64,000 nt of DNA from Paenibacillus_E allorhizoplanae (GCF_927798215.1 NZ_CAKMMW010000021.1:62001-126000), one strand, 5' to 3'; positions 8,367 through 17,743 are shown, counted from the first letter of the stretch. Program-made: numbers and translations. The notes: generated from the sequence alone by a model not told the origin.

Positions 8367-9239
8367 TCACTCCATGAATTGTCTGAATTTGCGCTCCAGT
8401 GTCATCATCCCAAGAACAAGAATAAAGATCACAATGACCATTAAGGTTGCTGCCGCTGTTAGCTTCTGAACATCAAGAGAGTAAAACATATTGTTCATGT
8501 AGTGCTGAAGCATATAAATACTGTCATGCGGATAATCCCCTGCGATTAAATACGTCTCACGGAAAATCTTGAAAGAGTTGATAATCGACATGAGAACAAC
8601 AAAAAATAAGGTTGGTATTAAATAGATCAACGTAATGGAAGTTAGTTTTCGAAAGGGTCCAGCCCCTTCTAAATCAGCTGTTTCGTAATAATCGGTTGGA
8701 ATACTTTGAAGGCCAGCTAGAAATAAAATAATGTTATAGCCAACATTTTTCCAAAGGTACGCAGCGGATATGACCCCTCTCGCCCACTCGGAATTCATCC
8801 AATCAACACGCTCATGACCAACTTGATGCAGCCACCCGTTTAACGCACCATTCCAATCGAAAAATATCTGCCAAACCATAACGATCGATGCCACAGGTAC
8901 TACAAGCGGTAATACATAAGCGGTTCTAAGCCATTCACGGATAAAAATATGTTGATTTAAGAGCAACGCAATAAGTAGAGAAACAACGATTAAAAGCGGC
9001 ACACTAATACCTGTAAACAACAAGGTGTTCGTTGAGGCTTTGCGGAAAGAATCGCTTGCTAACAGCTCCAGATAATTAGCTAAGCCTACGAATGACCCAT
9101 CAATCGTACGATCCATAAAGGAGTAGACGACACCTAGAGCAAATGGTAATAAATAAAAAATAGCAAATCCAAAGATGCTTGGCGCGAGAAAACCAATCGC
9201 AACGACACTTTGTCTTCGTAATAACTGTTGTATCTTCAT
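8367..9239 (-). CDS. Sugar-type ABC transporter permease (MalF-like)
   Basis: A membrane subunit of ~290 residues beginning with a cytoplasmic tail and helix FLAPSIFGFAIFYLLPFALG, with an EAA-type loop (ETADLEGAGPFRKLTSITL). It pairs with the MalG-like subunit downstream. A TAGGTG lies nine bases before the ATG at 9239. Only ~45 bases separate it from the small secreted protein gene upstream, so they are probably cotranscribed. Confidence 0.87.
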   Translation of the reverse strand: MKIQQLLRRQSVVAIGFLAPSIFGFAIFYLLPFALGVVYSFMDRTIDGSFVGLANYLELLASDSFRKASTNTLLFTGISVPLLIVVSLLIALLLNQHIFIREWLRTAYVLPLVVPVASIVMVWQIFFDWNGALNGWLHQVGHERVDWMNSEWARGVISAAYLWKNVGYNIILFLAGLQSIPTDYYETADLEGAGPFRKLTSITLIYLIPTLFFVVLMSIINSFKIFRETYLIAGDYPHDSIYMLQHYMNNMFYSLDVQKLTAAATLMVIVIFILVLGMMTLERKFRQFME

Positions 9240-9283
9240 TCTTGTAAACACCTACTTAACACTTATTTCTCTCTTGAACCTTA

Positions 9284-9583
9284 CTAAGATCTTAATCTGC
9301 TCACATCAAGAAAAAGACAAGTCAAAATTTCTCCCACAAATTGGACATCAACGTGGTCGCCATAGTTCCCATCATCGTTGGAAATTGTATATTCATGGCC
9401 AATTGTCTTGAGCTCTTGTTTGCTCTCAGCTGGTAATTGGAACGTTGCAACGGGCATGTGCAGTTTTAGATCCGAATTCAAGTTAGTCACAACAATCTCA
9501 CAGTTATCAGTATCCACAGAAACAGGTATAGAACCGACTAGCGTCATAGTAGCTAAGATGATAGGGATGATTGTTTTTCTCAA
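9284..9583 (-). CDS. Small secreted protein of unknown function
   Basis: A 99-residue product from TTG 9583, which has GAGGCGA at proper spacing; an upstream ATG would add a charged tail without a ribosome site. The N-terminus is a signal peptide (RKTIIPIILATMTLVGSIPV), leaving a ~75-residue extracytoplasmic part containing VVTNLNSDLKLHMP and DGNYGDHVDVQF. No family is recognised. It is first in the ABC/HlyD operon and has a response-regulator box ~100 bases upstream. Confidence 0.6.
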   Translation of the reverse strand: MRKTIIPIILATMTLVGSIPVSVDTDNCEIVVTNLNSDLKLHMPVATFQLPAESKQELKTIGHEYTISNDDGNYGDHVDVQFVGEILTCLFLDVSRLRS

Positions 9584-9655
9584 TAGGATATCGCCTCGAT
9601 TCTCATAGTGTGTTATTCTTTTTCTACTTGTCTTCATTGGGTTATTCTACTACCC

Positions 9656-10426
9656 TTATGCAAATCTAAAGTGGAATCGAAATAAAGATGAGATCAAGAA
9701 TTTGTCGAAAACGATTACGTTAAAGTAAGAGATAATACCTTCCGTAATTGCTGTAGCTGCCTTGATTTGAAAATCTTGTGATTGAATTCGCTGTTCGTCA
9801 GCTCGATTGGATATATATCCTAACTCGAGTAAAAGAGATGGGCTTTGATTCTCTCGAAGTACATGATAATCAGCTTGTGCTACACCGCGGTCTCTGGTAT
9901 CTAGGTCTTGCTCGAATAGCTCTTCATGTATCAGAGTTGCTAATTTTCGATCTGATGTTTTGTTGTAATAAGTTGTTATACCAGCTACATCATTCGTAGT
10001 AAATGCATCAAAATGGATACTAATAAATAGGTCTGCCGCGTGATTCTCTGCAATCTCCACTCGCTCCTCAAGCGACAGAAAATCATCCTGTTCACGAGTC
10101 AATACAATATTTGCTCCCGTTTTCTTAGCTAATTCCTGCTTGATAGTTAATGCCGTTTGAAGCGTTAAATCTTTCTCATGAATGCCTGTTTGTCCTGTTG
10201 CACCTACATCTTTGCCACCATGCCCTGCATCAATGACGATCGTTTTCCCTGCTAAAATACGGTTTACTTTATTCATAGAGTTGCTAGTAGCAGAATGTAC
10301 GTTAGTCTGTGCAGCAGATTGAGAAGTTTCATTTTTAAAAAGGCTGCTAGCCTGAACGTTATATACAATAAAGCCGGAAATAAGTGTACTTATGACAGTG
10401 AAGGCAAGAATTCCATTTTTTTTCAT
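9656..10426 (-). CDS. N-acetylmuramoyl-L-alanine amidase (Ami_3 type)
   Basis: A 256-residue secreted peptidoglycan amidase that cleaves the bond between MurNAc and L-Ala. It has an N-terminal signal anchor (~5-25), then VIDAGHGGKDVGA (zinc His), GIHEKDLTLQ (zinc Glu), ISIHFDAF (second zinc His) and LLLELGYISN (catalytic Glu), the full Amidase_3 set. It ends with an atypical aromatic/Arg-rich tail (LFRFHFRFA). The ATG at 10426 follows GAGGAGCTCCACCT. It lies between the two-component genes and the ABC operon, and a response-regulator-like box precedes it. Confidence 0.9.
   Translation of the reverse strand: MKKNGILAFTVISTLISGFIVYNVQASSLFKNETSQSAAQTNVHSATSNSMNKVNRILAGKTIVIDAGHGGKDVGATGQTGIHEKDLTLQTALTIKQELAKKTGANIVLTREQDDFLSLEERVEIAENHAADLFISIHFDAFTTNDVAGITTYYNKTSDRKLATLIHEELFEQDLDTRDRGVAQADYHVLRENQSPSLLLELGYISNRADEQRIQSQDFQIKAATAITEGIISYFNVIVFDKFLISSLFRFHFRFA
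9679..9700 (-). promoter_or_regulatory. Response-regulator direct repeat before the small secreted protein/ABC operon
   Basis: On the minus strand the site reads CTTGA-TCTCAT-CTTTAT, two CTT-A half-sites 11 bp apart. A possible -10 (TAGATT) follows 13 bases after CTTTAT, so the second half-site would overlap the -35. It lies inside the 3' end of the amidase gene. Confidence 0.5.
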
Positions 10427-10521
10427 AGGTGGAGCTCCTCTCATTATACAAACTCTATCTGGTTGAAACTTTCATTTCATAGAGTTAGTTTAATAGAGGT
10501 GTATAAACATAGAATGGAATT

Positions 10522-10546
10522 CAGATAAAGATGAAATGAAGAAATG
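10522..10546 (-). promoter_or_regulatory. Response-regulator direct repeat before the amidase gene
   Basis: The minus strand reads CTTCA-TTTCAT-CTTTAT with a possible -10 (TATGTT) 13 bases after, the same geometry as at 9679-9700. It lies ~96-120 bases before the amidase start, as the other does before its gene. Confidence 0.55.
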
Positions 10547-10602
10547 AAAACCAAAAACCACCTTCCAAGACGCACATACTCACGTCAAGAAAAGTGGCAA
10601 TT

Positions 10603-12420
10603 TCAAGCTTTATTTAAGTAGAAATAAAACAAAACTCCGTCTTCCGTATTCGCCGCGCCAAACTCAGCACCATGTAACTCCAAGATGTTCTTGGAGATGG
10701 CAAGGCCTAAGCCTGTTCCGCCTTGTGAACGATGGCGCGCTGAATCTCCGCGGTAGAAACGATCCCACACTTTCGCCAACTGATCCTCGGGGATATGCGC
10801 TCCTTTATTCTCGATACTAAACTTAACTCTCACTAACTCTTCGTCTACGTTCACATAAATATGTTCATCTTCTGGCGAATAGCGAATTGCATTGGTCAGA
10901 AAATTGGAGATTACTTGCTCAATGCGATGCTGATTGGCCATGACTTCAACAGAGACAAGCTCCATATGCACATGAAGCCGTTTACTGCTGAATTCCAATG
11001 ATAGCTTCTCACAGATTCCATCTATGAGCTTATCGATGCAGAACGCATCCATCTCCATTTTATAGGTACCGGATTCAAACTTAGCAAGCTCCAACATATC
11101 CACGATCAAGAGGTTCATCTTATCGACTTCTTTATTCATAGCTTCGAAATAATAATCTGTCTTCTGTACGGCAACGCCATCTTGAAGGATTGAAATACAG
11201 CTCTTCATGACACTCAGCGGCGTCTTTAACTCATGGGATACACCAGAGATAAACTCTTTCCTTGTACGTTCCAATTGTTTTTCTTTTTCAATGTCCTTCT
11301 GCAGCTGTTCAATATAGGAATGAAGAGTTAGAGAAAGTGAATTAATATTGCGTGATAATTCTCCAATCTCATCATTAGATCTAATTGGTATCGTCTCCGA
11401 AAAATCTAATTGAGCTATTCGTTTCGTTGTTTGATTCATTTTCAATAAGGGTTTGGCAATCTTTCTTGAATAGTACAAGGCAGCAAGTATAATCAGGAAT
11501 AAAACTAACGCAATCATGTATACATAATAGTCTTTTAGCATTTGAACGGCTTCATCGACAGGCTGTAAGGAAGCCATCGAAAAGATGTAAGTGGGTATGC
11601 CAGCCTGATCTTTATTTGGATCAATAAACATTTTATACTTTACGTCGTTTTGGACGAAATCAAGAATTTGCGGGCTATCCAACTTGTTGTTCGATTCATT
11701 GAACAACAAGTTCGCTTGAAACTCTTTGATTCTGTCCATAAATAAACTGTTTGTGTAAATGAAGCTAGAAGATTCATTCCCGCTCGGGAACTGAACTGTA
11801 GTAACCACTCCACTAAGTGTAATAGCAGGAAAGTCGACATTTTCTTTCTTTGAATACTTAATATCTAACGTTAAGTCATCCAGCATTTTTGCTATTTTAT
11901 CATTAACCCAAACTAAATTACTTTTTTCAACTTGCAAACGATAGGGAATGAATACGGCATCCTTTTTATACTCTGCTACAATGACACGAGCTTTTGGAAC
12001 TAACATAGCGATCGTTTGACTTGATGTTTTATTTAATACTTCATTAATATCGATCATCTGGTAGAGAGGTACCGTAATCGTTTTGCCAAGATATATATTG
12101 TTGGTTTTAGGTGAATCAATTTTCACTTCAACATAAAAATCATTCGCATTTTTCAAGTTCCCCTGGCTATCTAAAGTTGTAATCCAGGTGTTATTTTCTC
12201 GATAGAAATCTTGCTCGAGCTTCTGAATAGCCAGCAAATTCCCTACACGATTAACAAACTCATTTTTAAATGTTTGGATATTCGTTTTAATTTCATTGAC
12301 TTTTCTGTTCTCGTAGTATTGTTTGAAAAATATTGTTTGACCTACATAAATCGTCGCAAGGATGAAAAGGCATAACATGGTTGTTAGTGTAAATAATTTG
12401 ATGACAATACTGATTCTCAT
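10603..12420 (-). CDS. Membrane sensor histidine kinase
   Basis: A 605-residue kinase. Membrane helices lie at ~8-28 and ~299-318 and enclose a ~270-residue extracellular sensor domain of no recognised family. A HAMP linker follows (~320-372), then HisKA with phosphorylated His396 (SHELKTPL), and HATPase_c with N box (NFLTNAIRY), WDRFYRGD F box and GGTGLGLAI G box. It overlaps the response regulator gene by four bases (ATGA), so they are translationally coupled. By context it monitors envelope state. Confidence 0.93.
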   Translation of the reverse strand: MRISIVIKLFTLTTMLCLFILATIYVGQTIFFKQYYENRKVNEIKTNIQTFKNEFVNRVGNLLAIQKLEQDFYRENNTWITTLDSQGNLKNANDFYVEVKIDSPKTNNIYLGKTITVPLYQMIDINEVLNKTSSQTIAMLVPKARVIVAEYKKDAVFIPYRLQVEKSNLVWVNDKIAKMLDDLTLDIKYSKKENVDFPAITLSGVVTTVQFPSGNESSSFIYTNSLFMDRIKEFQANLLFNESNNKLDSPQILDFVQNDVKYKMFIDPNKDQAGIPTYIFSMASLQPVDEAVQMLKDYYVYMIALVLFLIILAALYYSRKIAKPLLKMNQTTKRIAQLDFSETIPIRSNDEIGELSRNINSLSLTLHSYIEQLQKDIEKEKQLERTRKEFISGVSHELKTPLSVMKSCISILQDGVAVQKTDYYFEAMNKEVDKMNLLIVDMLELAKFESGTYKMEMDAFCIDKLIDGICEKLSLEFSSKRLHVHMELVSVEVMANQHRIEQVISNFLTNAIRYSPEDEHIYVNVDEELVRVKFSIENKGAHIPEDQLAKVWDRFYRGDSARHRSQGGTGLGLAISKNILELHGAEFGAANTEDGVLFYFYLNKA

Positions 12421-13118
12421 ACTTTCCCCTCGAACTTATAACCTGTTCTTACTATGGTTGTAATCAGCTTAGATTTATCACCTAGCTTACTTCGTAAATT
12501 TCGAATATGCGTATTCACGGTACGATCATCCCCTTCATATTCATAACCCCATATTTTTAGTATGAGTTGCTCTCTAGTTATGACAATACCGTTATTTTGC
12601 ATGAAGTAAGCTAAAATTTGGAACTCTGTATAGGTCAAATAGACAGGTTCCCCATCAACCGTTAATGTCCTCGACGGGAGATGAATGCTAATTCCTTTTA
12701 AGGTGATGGAATCGTCATTAGAGGACTCAGAGGTGTTGGTTTGGCGATCTTCCCTCATCCTGCTTTCAATCAGTCGCTTGGCTCTAGCTAATAAGACTGG
12801 CGGACTATAGGGCTTGGTCACATAATCATCTGCACCTAGCTCAAATCCCAGTAACGTATCATCTTCATCTACTCTAGCTGTCAGCATGATGATAGGTACA
12901 TTGGATGTCTTCCGAATTCGCCTACATACGGACCACCCATCTAGCTCTGGAAGCATAATATCTAGAATAATTAAATCGATATCATTTTCTTGGAATAAAG
13001 CTAAGGCCTCTTTCCCATCTACAGCTTCTAAAACCTGATAGCCTTCATTCAGAAGATAATCTTTAATAATTTCACGCAAAATATCTTCGTCTTCTACGAT
13101 TAGTATCATTTTTGGCAT
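12417..13118 (-). CDS. OmpR/PhoB-family response regulator
   Basis: A 233-residue regulator: receiver domain with acidic pair (VEDED), phosphoacceptor Asp53 (LIILDIMLPELDGW), TSNVPIIMLTA and the conserved Lys (VTKPYSPP), then a winged-helix domain (LTYTEFQILAYFMQ; HIRNLRSKL). The open frame extends to 13175, but GGGGAGA lies before ATG 13118. A direct-repeat box lies ~100 bases upstream, implying autoregulation. Confidence 0.94.
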   Translation of the reverse strand: MPKMILIVEDEDILREIIKDYLLNEGYQVLEAVDGKEALALFQENDIDLIILDIMLPELDGWSVCRRIRKTSNVPIIMLTARVDEDDTLLGFELGADDYVTKPYSPPVLLARAKRLIESRMREDRQTNTSESSNDDSITLKGISIHLPSRTLTVDGEPVYLTYTEFQILAYFMQNNGIVITREQLILKIWGYEYEGDDRTVNTHIRNLRSKLGDKSKLITTIVRTGYKFEGKV

Positions 13119-13220
13119 GTAGATTCTCCCCGATAATGAGCAAATTTCTAATTGAATAATATAGTATTTACCCACTGGAATTTTTTATAAAAAATTGCAC
13201 ATTCGTATTTGTAACATAGC

Positions 13221-13243
13221 CAGATAAAGATTGTGTAAAGATG
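13221..13243 (-). promoter_or_regulatory. Response-regulator direct repeat before its own operon
   Basis: The minus strand reads CTTTA-CACAAT-CTTTAT-CTG, matching the boxes before the amidase and small secreted protein genes. The position ~100-125 bases before the regulator start suits autoregulation. Confidence 0.5.
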
Positions 13244-13285
13244 TTCTTGATAGTTCATGAAAAATCCCAACCCGTACCTAAAAAG

Positions 13286-13322
13286 AAAACTACCTTACGA
13301 TAGTTAATCATAAAGTAGTTTT
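13286..13322 (-). terminator. Terminator of the first VanZ-like gene
   Basis: AAAACTAC (13286-13293) pairs with GTAGTTTT (13315-13322); on the minus strand it is followed by TTTTCTTTTT-type sequence. It separates the VanZ gene from the two-component operon downstream. Confidence 0.55.
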
Positions 13323-13346
13323 AAAAAATAACTTATGACAAGAGCC

Positions 13347-13850
13347 TTACAATCGCTTAATCCTTACATACTTGCCATACAACCTGAAAATACCGTACCC
13401 CAGTAGGCCTCCAACGCTATTTAGGATCAGATCATCTACATCAAAATTTCCGATGGAAAAAAAGACCTCCAAACATTCCAGGAGTAAGCTCAGTCCCAGT
13501 GATTGGATAAATACGCTAATCAGCGAAATCATTTTGCTTTTAGACATGAGTACAATAAAAATTCCATACGGCATGAATGCCAAGATATTCCCCACCAAAT
13601 TGATTACTCCATGTGTTGACGGAGTTAGAACGGTAACGGAAATGGTTTTAAACGGAATAAAATTACCATACAGCATTCGGTGCATACTATACGCTGGGTT
13701 TGGGTTTTCAAGATTTTTGTGTAGTCGATCCCACAGAAAGTCCGTATCAATCGAGCCGTACTTAAATAAAATGATTCTAAATAAAGCAAGCATATACAAG
13801 ACAAATAGTACTGGTAGCACAATGCGATTCATTAGTTTCGTTAGTTTCAC
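13347..13850 (-). CDS. VanZ-like family membrane protein (copy 1)
   Basis: A ~167-residue integral membrane protein with about four helices. VanZ-family marks include the NFIPFKTI segment, LVGNILAFMPYGIFIVL and DVDDLILNSVGGLLGYGIF. Some VanZ proteins give low-level teicoplanin or lipoglycopeptide tolerance, but most are uncharacterised. GTG 13850 has GAGG eight bases upstream; the longer TTG-initiated frame to 13925 would add a charged tail. A second VanZ-like gene lies at 17883. Confidence 0.8.
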   Translation of the reverse strand: MKLTKLMNRIVLPVLFVLYMLALFRIILFKYGSIDTDFLWDRLHKNLENPNPAYSMHRMLYGNFIPFKTISVTVLTPSTHGVINLVGNILAFMPYGIFIVLMSKSKMISLISVFIQSLGLSLLLECLEVFFSIGNFDVDDLILNSVGGLLGYGIFRLYGKYVRIKRL

Positions 13851-14030
13851 TTTGCTTTCCTCGCTTTTGAGTTCTATGCTCGCTCGAGGTTTACCCCAAT
13901 AAACTATCCTTACCTCTTCGTACAATTAGGATAAGGGAAACTGTTTAAATAAAAAGTGGGGTATTTATAAAGTTTTCCTTAAATTTCATGAATGATTGCG
14001 CCTGATTCAAGATATTGTCCGAGTGTTATT

Positions 14031-14855
14031 TCATTCAATACAATCTTTATGGTCTGCAAGAAAATCATTCACAACTTGATAAAAACCGTCTAAATCATCA
14101 GAGTGGACACCATGACCGCATTCTTCGAATACTACAAGCTTAGTGTTAGGTCTTTTTAATTCCATCTGTTCTGCCTGGTTGATGTTAAGAAAGAAGCTTT
14201 TTTTACCATGAATCAGCAAAAAAGGGCAATTAGATGATAACCAATCTTCCCACCAAACCCCATTAGATTGCGGTACGGAAATTTGCAGCCCCGCTAGATC
14301 TGTACGGAACCCCCACCCTAGTTCATCCTCGAACACGCTTTCTGAAAAATAATCAATCGCCCGAAGCCCTGCACGGCCAAGTGAATCTCTTAGTTCTTTT
14401 AAAGAGGAAGATCGAAATGGAAGCTTGTCGGCAAATGAGAAGTCAGCGTTAATTTCCACACCGATATCCTCAACGATAACGGCTTTGACCCACTCCGGAT
14501 AACGAGCCGCGAATTGATAAGCGTTCAATCCACCTAGAGAATGCCCCAGCAGTGTTACGGGTTGTCCTCCGAGTTCATTTTGAATCAGGTTTACTATGTC
14601 ATTGATGTAATCATTCCTTGCGTATTCCTTCTTAGAGGGATGATCACTCCAACCGTGTCCGCGTTGATCTACAGCGATTACCCGCCAATCTTTAAATTTG
14701 ACAGCCAGCTCCGAAAATGTTCTCGCATTTGCCATATACCCATGTAACATAACTAACACTTTATTACTTTCACCACCAAAGTCAAGATAGGAAAGCTGAA
14801 GATTGCCAGATTTAAAATATTTCCGTATTGCCAAAATATTATTGTGTGAATTCAT
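14031..14855 (-). CDS. Alpha/beta-fold hydrolase
   Basis: A ~274-residue soluble hydrolase with oxyanion strand VLVMLHGYMANARTF, DQRGHGWSDHPS, nucleophile elbow LLGHSLGGLNAY, and a C-terminal His in EECGHGVHSDD. These are marks of the esterase/haloperoxidase-like group; the substrate is unknown. GGGAGAG precedes ATG 14855; the longer frame would overlap the upstream MFS gene. With the MFS gene 22 bases upstream it forms a two-gene operon. Confidence 0.87.
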   Translation of the reverse strand: MNSHNNILAIRKYFKSGNLQLSYLDFGGESNKVLVMLHGYMANARTFSELAVKFKDWRVIAVDQRGHGWSDHPSKKEYARNDYINDIVNLIQNELGGQPVTLLGHSLGGLNAYQFAARYPEWVKAVIVEDIGVEINADFSFADKLPFRSSSLKELRDSLGRAGLRAIDYFSESVFEDELGWGFRTDLAGLQISVPQSNGVWWEDWLSSNCPFLLIHGKKSFFLNINQAEQMELKRPNTKLVVFEECGHGVHSDDLDGFYQVVNDFLADHKDCIE

Positions 14856-14877
14856 TATCGTTGTTTCTCTCCCTTTA

Positions 14878-16113
14878 TTAAATATTCTTCTTAAAATTCT
14901 CAAGTACTCGTTGTTTTCGTCCATATAAACAAGCAAACATGGCGGAAAGCGCCATAAATATAGAGCTTGATGTTACGCCAAATTTCAAACCGTACCGCTC
15001 GACAACCCAGCCTCCGACTATGGGACCTATAATTTGCCCTGCTGCAAAAAAAGCGGTAGCTACACTAAGGCAAACCGTATAGACGCTATGTGGTGCATAA
15101 CGACGAAGAAGCGCGGTCGTCATCAATGGCGGAGTAATAAATGAAACCAACCCAATCATTACTGCTCCTAATGAAGTAAGTAGAATATGATTTGTCGTTA
15201 CACCTAGCACACCAATCGTGCCTAGTGCTAACCCCAGTGCAAGCGTATACCCGCTAGGCCATCGGTCAATGGCTCTGCCTCCAATCCAACCATTGAATAA
15301 ACCAGCAAATCCGATACCCGACCAAATCAGTCCAGCATACTTCGACGGAATTCCATTATTCACAAGATAGGGAATCAAAAAAGTGAAATAGATAATATAA
15401 CCCCAACCAAAGAAGAAATAAGATCCGAGCAAGAATAAAAATTTATTTGGGCTAAACAAGAGTCTGTAAACGTTCACTTGTTCCTGTAAATTCGATTCAA
15501 GTTGTGTGGATATGGATCTCCCAAATATTTCCTTTCTTGTTACCAACTCAAAGCCCAACGCAGCAAGAATACCGAAGACACCCATGGACATCCAAGCATA
15601 GCGCCACCCCTCCAAATGAGCAGGCTCTATGATATAAGGTGCGAATAAGCCTGTAACCAGAATTCCGACAGAGCCACCTAACCAGATTAGCCCCGAAGCC
15701 ATTCCTCGCTCAGCGGGTTGAACGACGTCCGTAGCAATAGACAAGACCAAAACCGTGGCCAAAGCTGAAAAAAAACCAATCATGAACCGCCATAACCCAA
15801 GCTGAATGAAATGATCACTAAATGCCGAGCCAATCATGCCCAATCCAAGTAACAAACATGATATTCGATTGATCACATTCTTTCTATGCTGCAAACGGGA
15901 AATTAATGGCGGTAGACATAGGGTTCCAACCAGATAACCAATGAAGTTGACGGTTCCTAACATGCCTAATTGACCGTAACTCCCCCCTATTTCCGTTTGG
16001 ATCCCCGGCAGGAACAAGCCGTAGGATAGCCGCGAAAATCCAAGGATTAAAGCAAATAAAAGTGATGACCATAAGGTGATCCAATTGAATGCCGATTTAT
16101 AACCCAAACCCAT
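14878..16113 (-). CDS. MFS transporter (YbfB/YjiJ-like)
   Basis: A membrane carrier of ~411 residues with 12 predicted helices. The opening FSRLSYGLFLPGIQTEIGG and the inter-helix loop segments fit the YbfB group of major-facilitator permeases, often linked to export or uptake of organic acids and drugs. GGAGGAATGCT precedes ATG 16113. It is divergent from a LysR regulator, the classic layout of a regulator-controlled permease. Confidence 0.88.
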   Translation of the reverse strand: MGLGYKSAFNWITLWSSLLFALILGFSRLSYGLFLPGIQTEIGGSYGQLGMLGTVNFIGYLVGTLCLPPLISRLQHRKNVINRISCLLLGLGMIGSAFSDHFIQLGLWRFMIGFFSALATVLVLSIATDVVQPAERGMASGLIWLGGSVGILVTGLFAPYIIEPAHLEGWRYAWMSMGVFGILAALGFELVTRKEIFGRSISTQLESNLQEQVNVYRLLFSPNKFLFLLGSYFFFGWGYIIYFTFLIPYLVNNGIPSKYAGLIWSGIGFAGLFNGWIGGRAIDRWPSGYTLALGLALGTIGVLGVTTNHILLTSLGAVMIGLVSFITPPLMTTALLRRYAPHSVYTVCLSVATAFFAAGQIIGPIVGGWVVERYGLKFGVTSSSIFMALSAMFACLYGRKQRVLENFKKNI

Positions 16114-16132
16114 AGCATTCCTCCTGCCCAAA

Positions 16133-16187
16133 AATAGTTCTTGTAACTATTGTAAGTTGGCATCATAGTTTTGTAAAATTGAACTAT
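16133..16187. promoter_or_regulatory. LysR operator region with repeated ATAGTT/AACTAT half-sites
   Basis: Between the MFS and LysR genes there is AATAGTT-N5-AACTATT (16133-16151) and ATAGTT-N11-AACTAT (16165-16187). The second has the spacing of a LysR T-N11-A recognition site. The pair fits recognition and activation sites for the adjacent regulator. Confidence 0.6.
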
Positions 16188-16225
16188 CTGAATGAATTGT
16201 TCATATTAAACAAAGGATGAGTATC

Positions 16226-17110
16226 ATGGATCTGCGAGCATTAAAAACATTTGAAGCGATTTTACGTCTTGGCAGCTTTCAGAAAGCTGCTGAAGAGCTC
16301 CAATATGCACCTTCTACGGTAACACTTCAGATTCAGCGTCTTGAAGCTGATTTAGGTGTCTCTTTATTTGTACGTGATGGCAAACGCATGATTGCTTCTG
16401 AAGCCGGCCGGTGGCTGTATCAGGAAGCAACCGCTTTGCTGAAAACGATTGGATCTATGAGACAAACGATCTCGGATATCGATACGGGGGATGGCGGAGC
16501 CATTCGCTTTGCCGCGATTGAACCCATTGCGAGCCAAATGATCGCGACTATCGTAGCTGATTTTTGTAAGCTTCGTCCGCAAGTGCAGTTATCTATGGAG
16601 ATTAGCGGTAGTAAATCTATCGCTGAAAGAGTTCGATCCGGTGAATTAGACTTCGGTATATGCGCATCTCCAGCAACAAACCTCATGCTGGAGTTTGAGC
16701 CACTAATCGAGGAAAAGTTGGGAGTAATGATGAGGGCCGACCACCCGTTAGCCAATCAAAGCTGCATCTCTGTGGACGACCTCATAGGACAAACCATCCT
16801 GTTAAAAGAGCAAAACTGTATTTATCGGGAGTTATCAGAAGGGATGTTAGTTCAAACGAGTCGAAATCCTTTTTCGGGTATCGAGGTGGGAAGTTTTTAT
16901 GTGATTCGGCAAATGATTAAGGCAGGTTTCGGCATAGGGATTGTTCCTATGTATGACAGTTTGGGACTAGAAAGCACCTTGGTTATCAGACCTTTTGTCG
17001 ATATTGACCCCGTTGTCGTTATAGGCTTAGTTTATAAAGATAACAACATCATGGGCAGAGCAGCATTATTATTAATGAATGCCTTAAGGGAGGTTGAAAA
17101 AACAAAATGA
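16226..17110 (+). CDS. LysR-family transcriptional regulator
   Basis: A 294-residue regulator: N-terminal winged helix-turn-helix (LRALKTFEAILRLGSFQKAA; APSTVTLQIQRLEADLG) and a C-terminal two-lobed effector domain from residue ~90. AAAGGA precedes ATG 16226 at eight bases; the in-frame ATG at 16217 lies too near it. It is divergent from the MFS/hydrolase operon, which it most likely controls with an effector carried by the permease or hydrolysed by the hydrolase. Confidence 0.92.
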   Translation: MDLRALKTFEAILRLGSFQKAAEELQYAPSTVTLQIQRLEADLGVSLFVRDGKRMIASEAGRWLYQEATALLKTIGSMRQTISDIDTGDGGAIRFAAIEPIASQMIATIVADFCKLRPQVQLSMEISGSKSIAERVRSGELDFGICASPATNLMLEFEPLIEEKLGVMMRADHPLANQSCISVDDLIGQTILLKEQNCIYRELSEGMLVQTSRNPFSGIEVGSFYVIRQMIKAGFGIGIVPMYDSLGLESTLVIRPFVDIDPVVVIGLVYKDNNIMGRAALLLMNALREVEKTK

Positions 17111-17152
17111 TATACATTGTGTGGTTTCTTCGACCTCACCATATTCGACAAA

Positions 17153-17180
17153 AAACGTTCACCCAAATGAGTGAACGTTT
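17153..17180. terminator. Bidirectional terminator between LysR and TerB genes
   Basis: AAACGTTCAC pairs with GTGAACGTTT around an 8-base loop, with A run before and T-rich bases after. It lies between converging genes. Confidence 0.75.
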
Positions 17181-17192
17181 ATCCTTTAGTAC

Positions 17193-17642
17193 TTATAAGC
17201 TGAATTCACTAGGATTCAATCCAAGTGAATTGCATATGTCACGAACCGCGGCTTTCTCTTTATCATCGAAATCACCATCTGCAGCTCCGATTGCGCTACA
17301 TACACCAACGATGACTCGCCCAATCTCAGGCTTATTACTAAATTTGGCAATTGACTTTAGTGCTTCTTGTTTGCCAATCATGGCATCAAACTCAAGGTTT
17401 CCAACATAGTGATTGAATCGAGCAATAACATCGCTCATATCAAACACTTTTAATTCATCACTACGGCTCATGTATCCAGCCATTTTTTGCTTTTCATTGG
17501 CATCAATGGACCCGTCCGCTGCAGCTACAACCGCACATCCAGCAACTACGGCATCCATAAAGTCTTTGTTCTTGAATTTCTTAACCTGTTCGGTTAAACC
17601 TTGTTTTGAATTTTGCAACCATGATTTGAATCCAATACTCAT
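17193..17642 (-). CDS. TerB-like tellurite resistance family protein
   Basis: A 149-residue cytosolic helical protein with two acidic AADG(S/D) segments (VVAAADGSIDANEKQKM and SAIGAADGDFDDKEKAAV), the metal-binding signature of TerB. TerB proteins join tellurite/phage-stress complexes, but a lone terB without the ter cluster, as here, has no assigned job. GGAGG lies eight bases before ATG 17642. Confidence 0.88.
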   Translation of the reverse strand: MSIGFKSWLQNSKQGLTEQVKKFKNKDFMDAVVAGCAVVAAADGSIDANEKQKMAGYMSRSDELKVFDMSDVIARFNHYVGNLEFDAMIGKQEALKSIAKFSNKPEIGRVIVGVCSAIGAADGDFDDKEKAAVRDICNSLGLNPSEFSL

Positions 17643-17743
17643 ATAGGAAGCCTCCATTATATTTATTTGCACGCTTCCTTTATTTTAGATACAATTTTTA
17701 GATTTAGCAAATTATGTAGAAATAAATCGAGTTGTACTTTATC

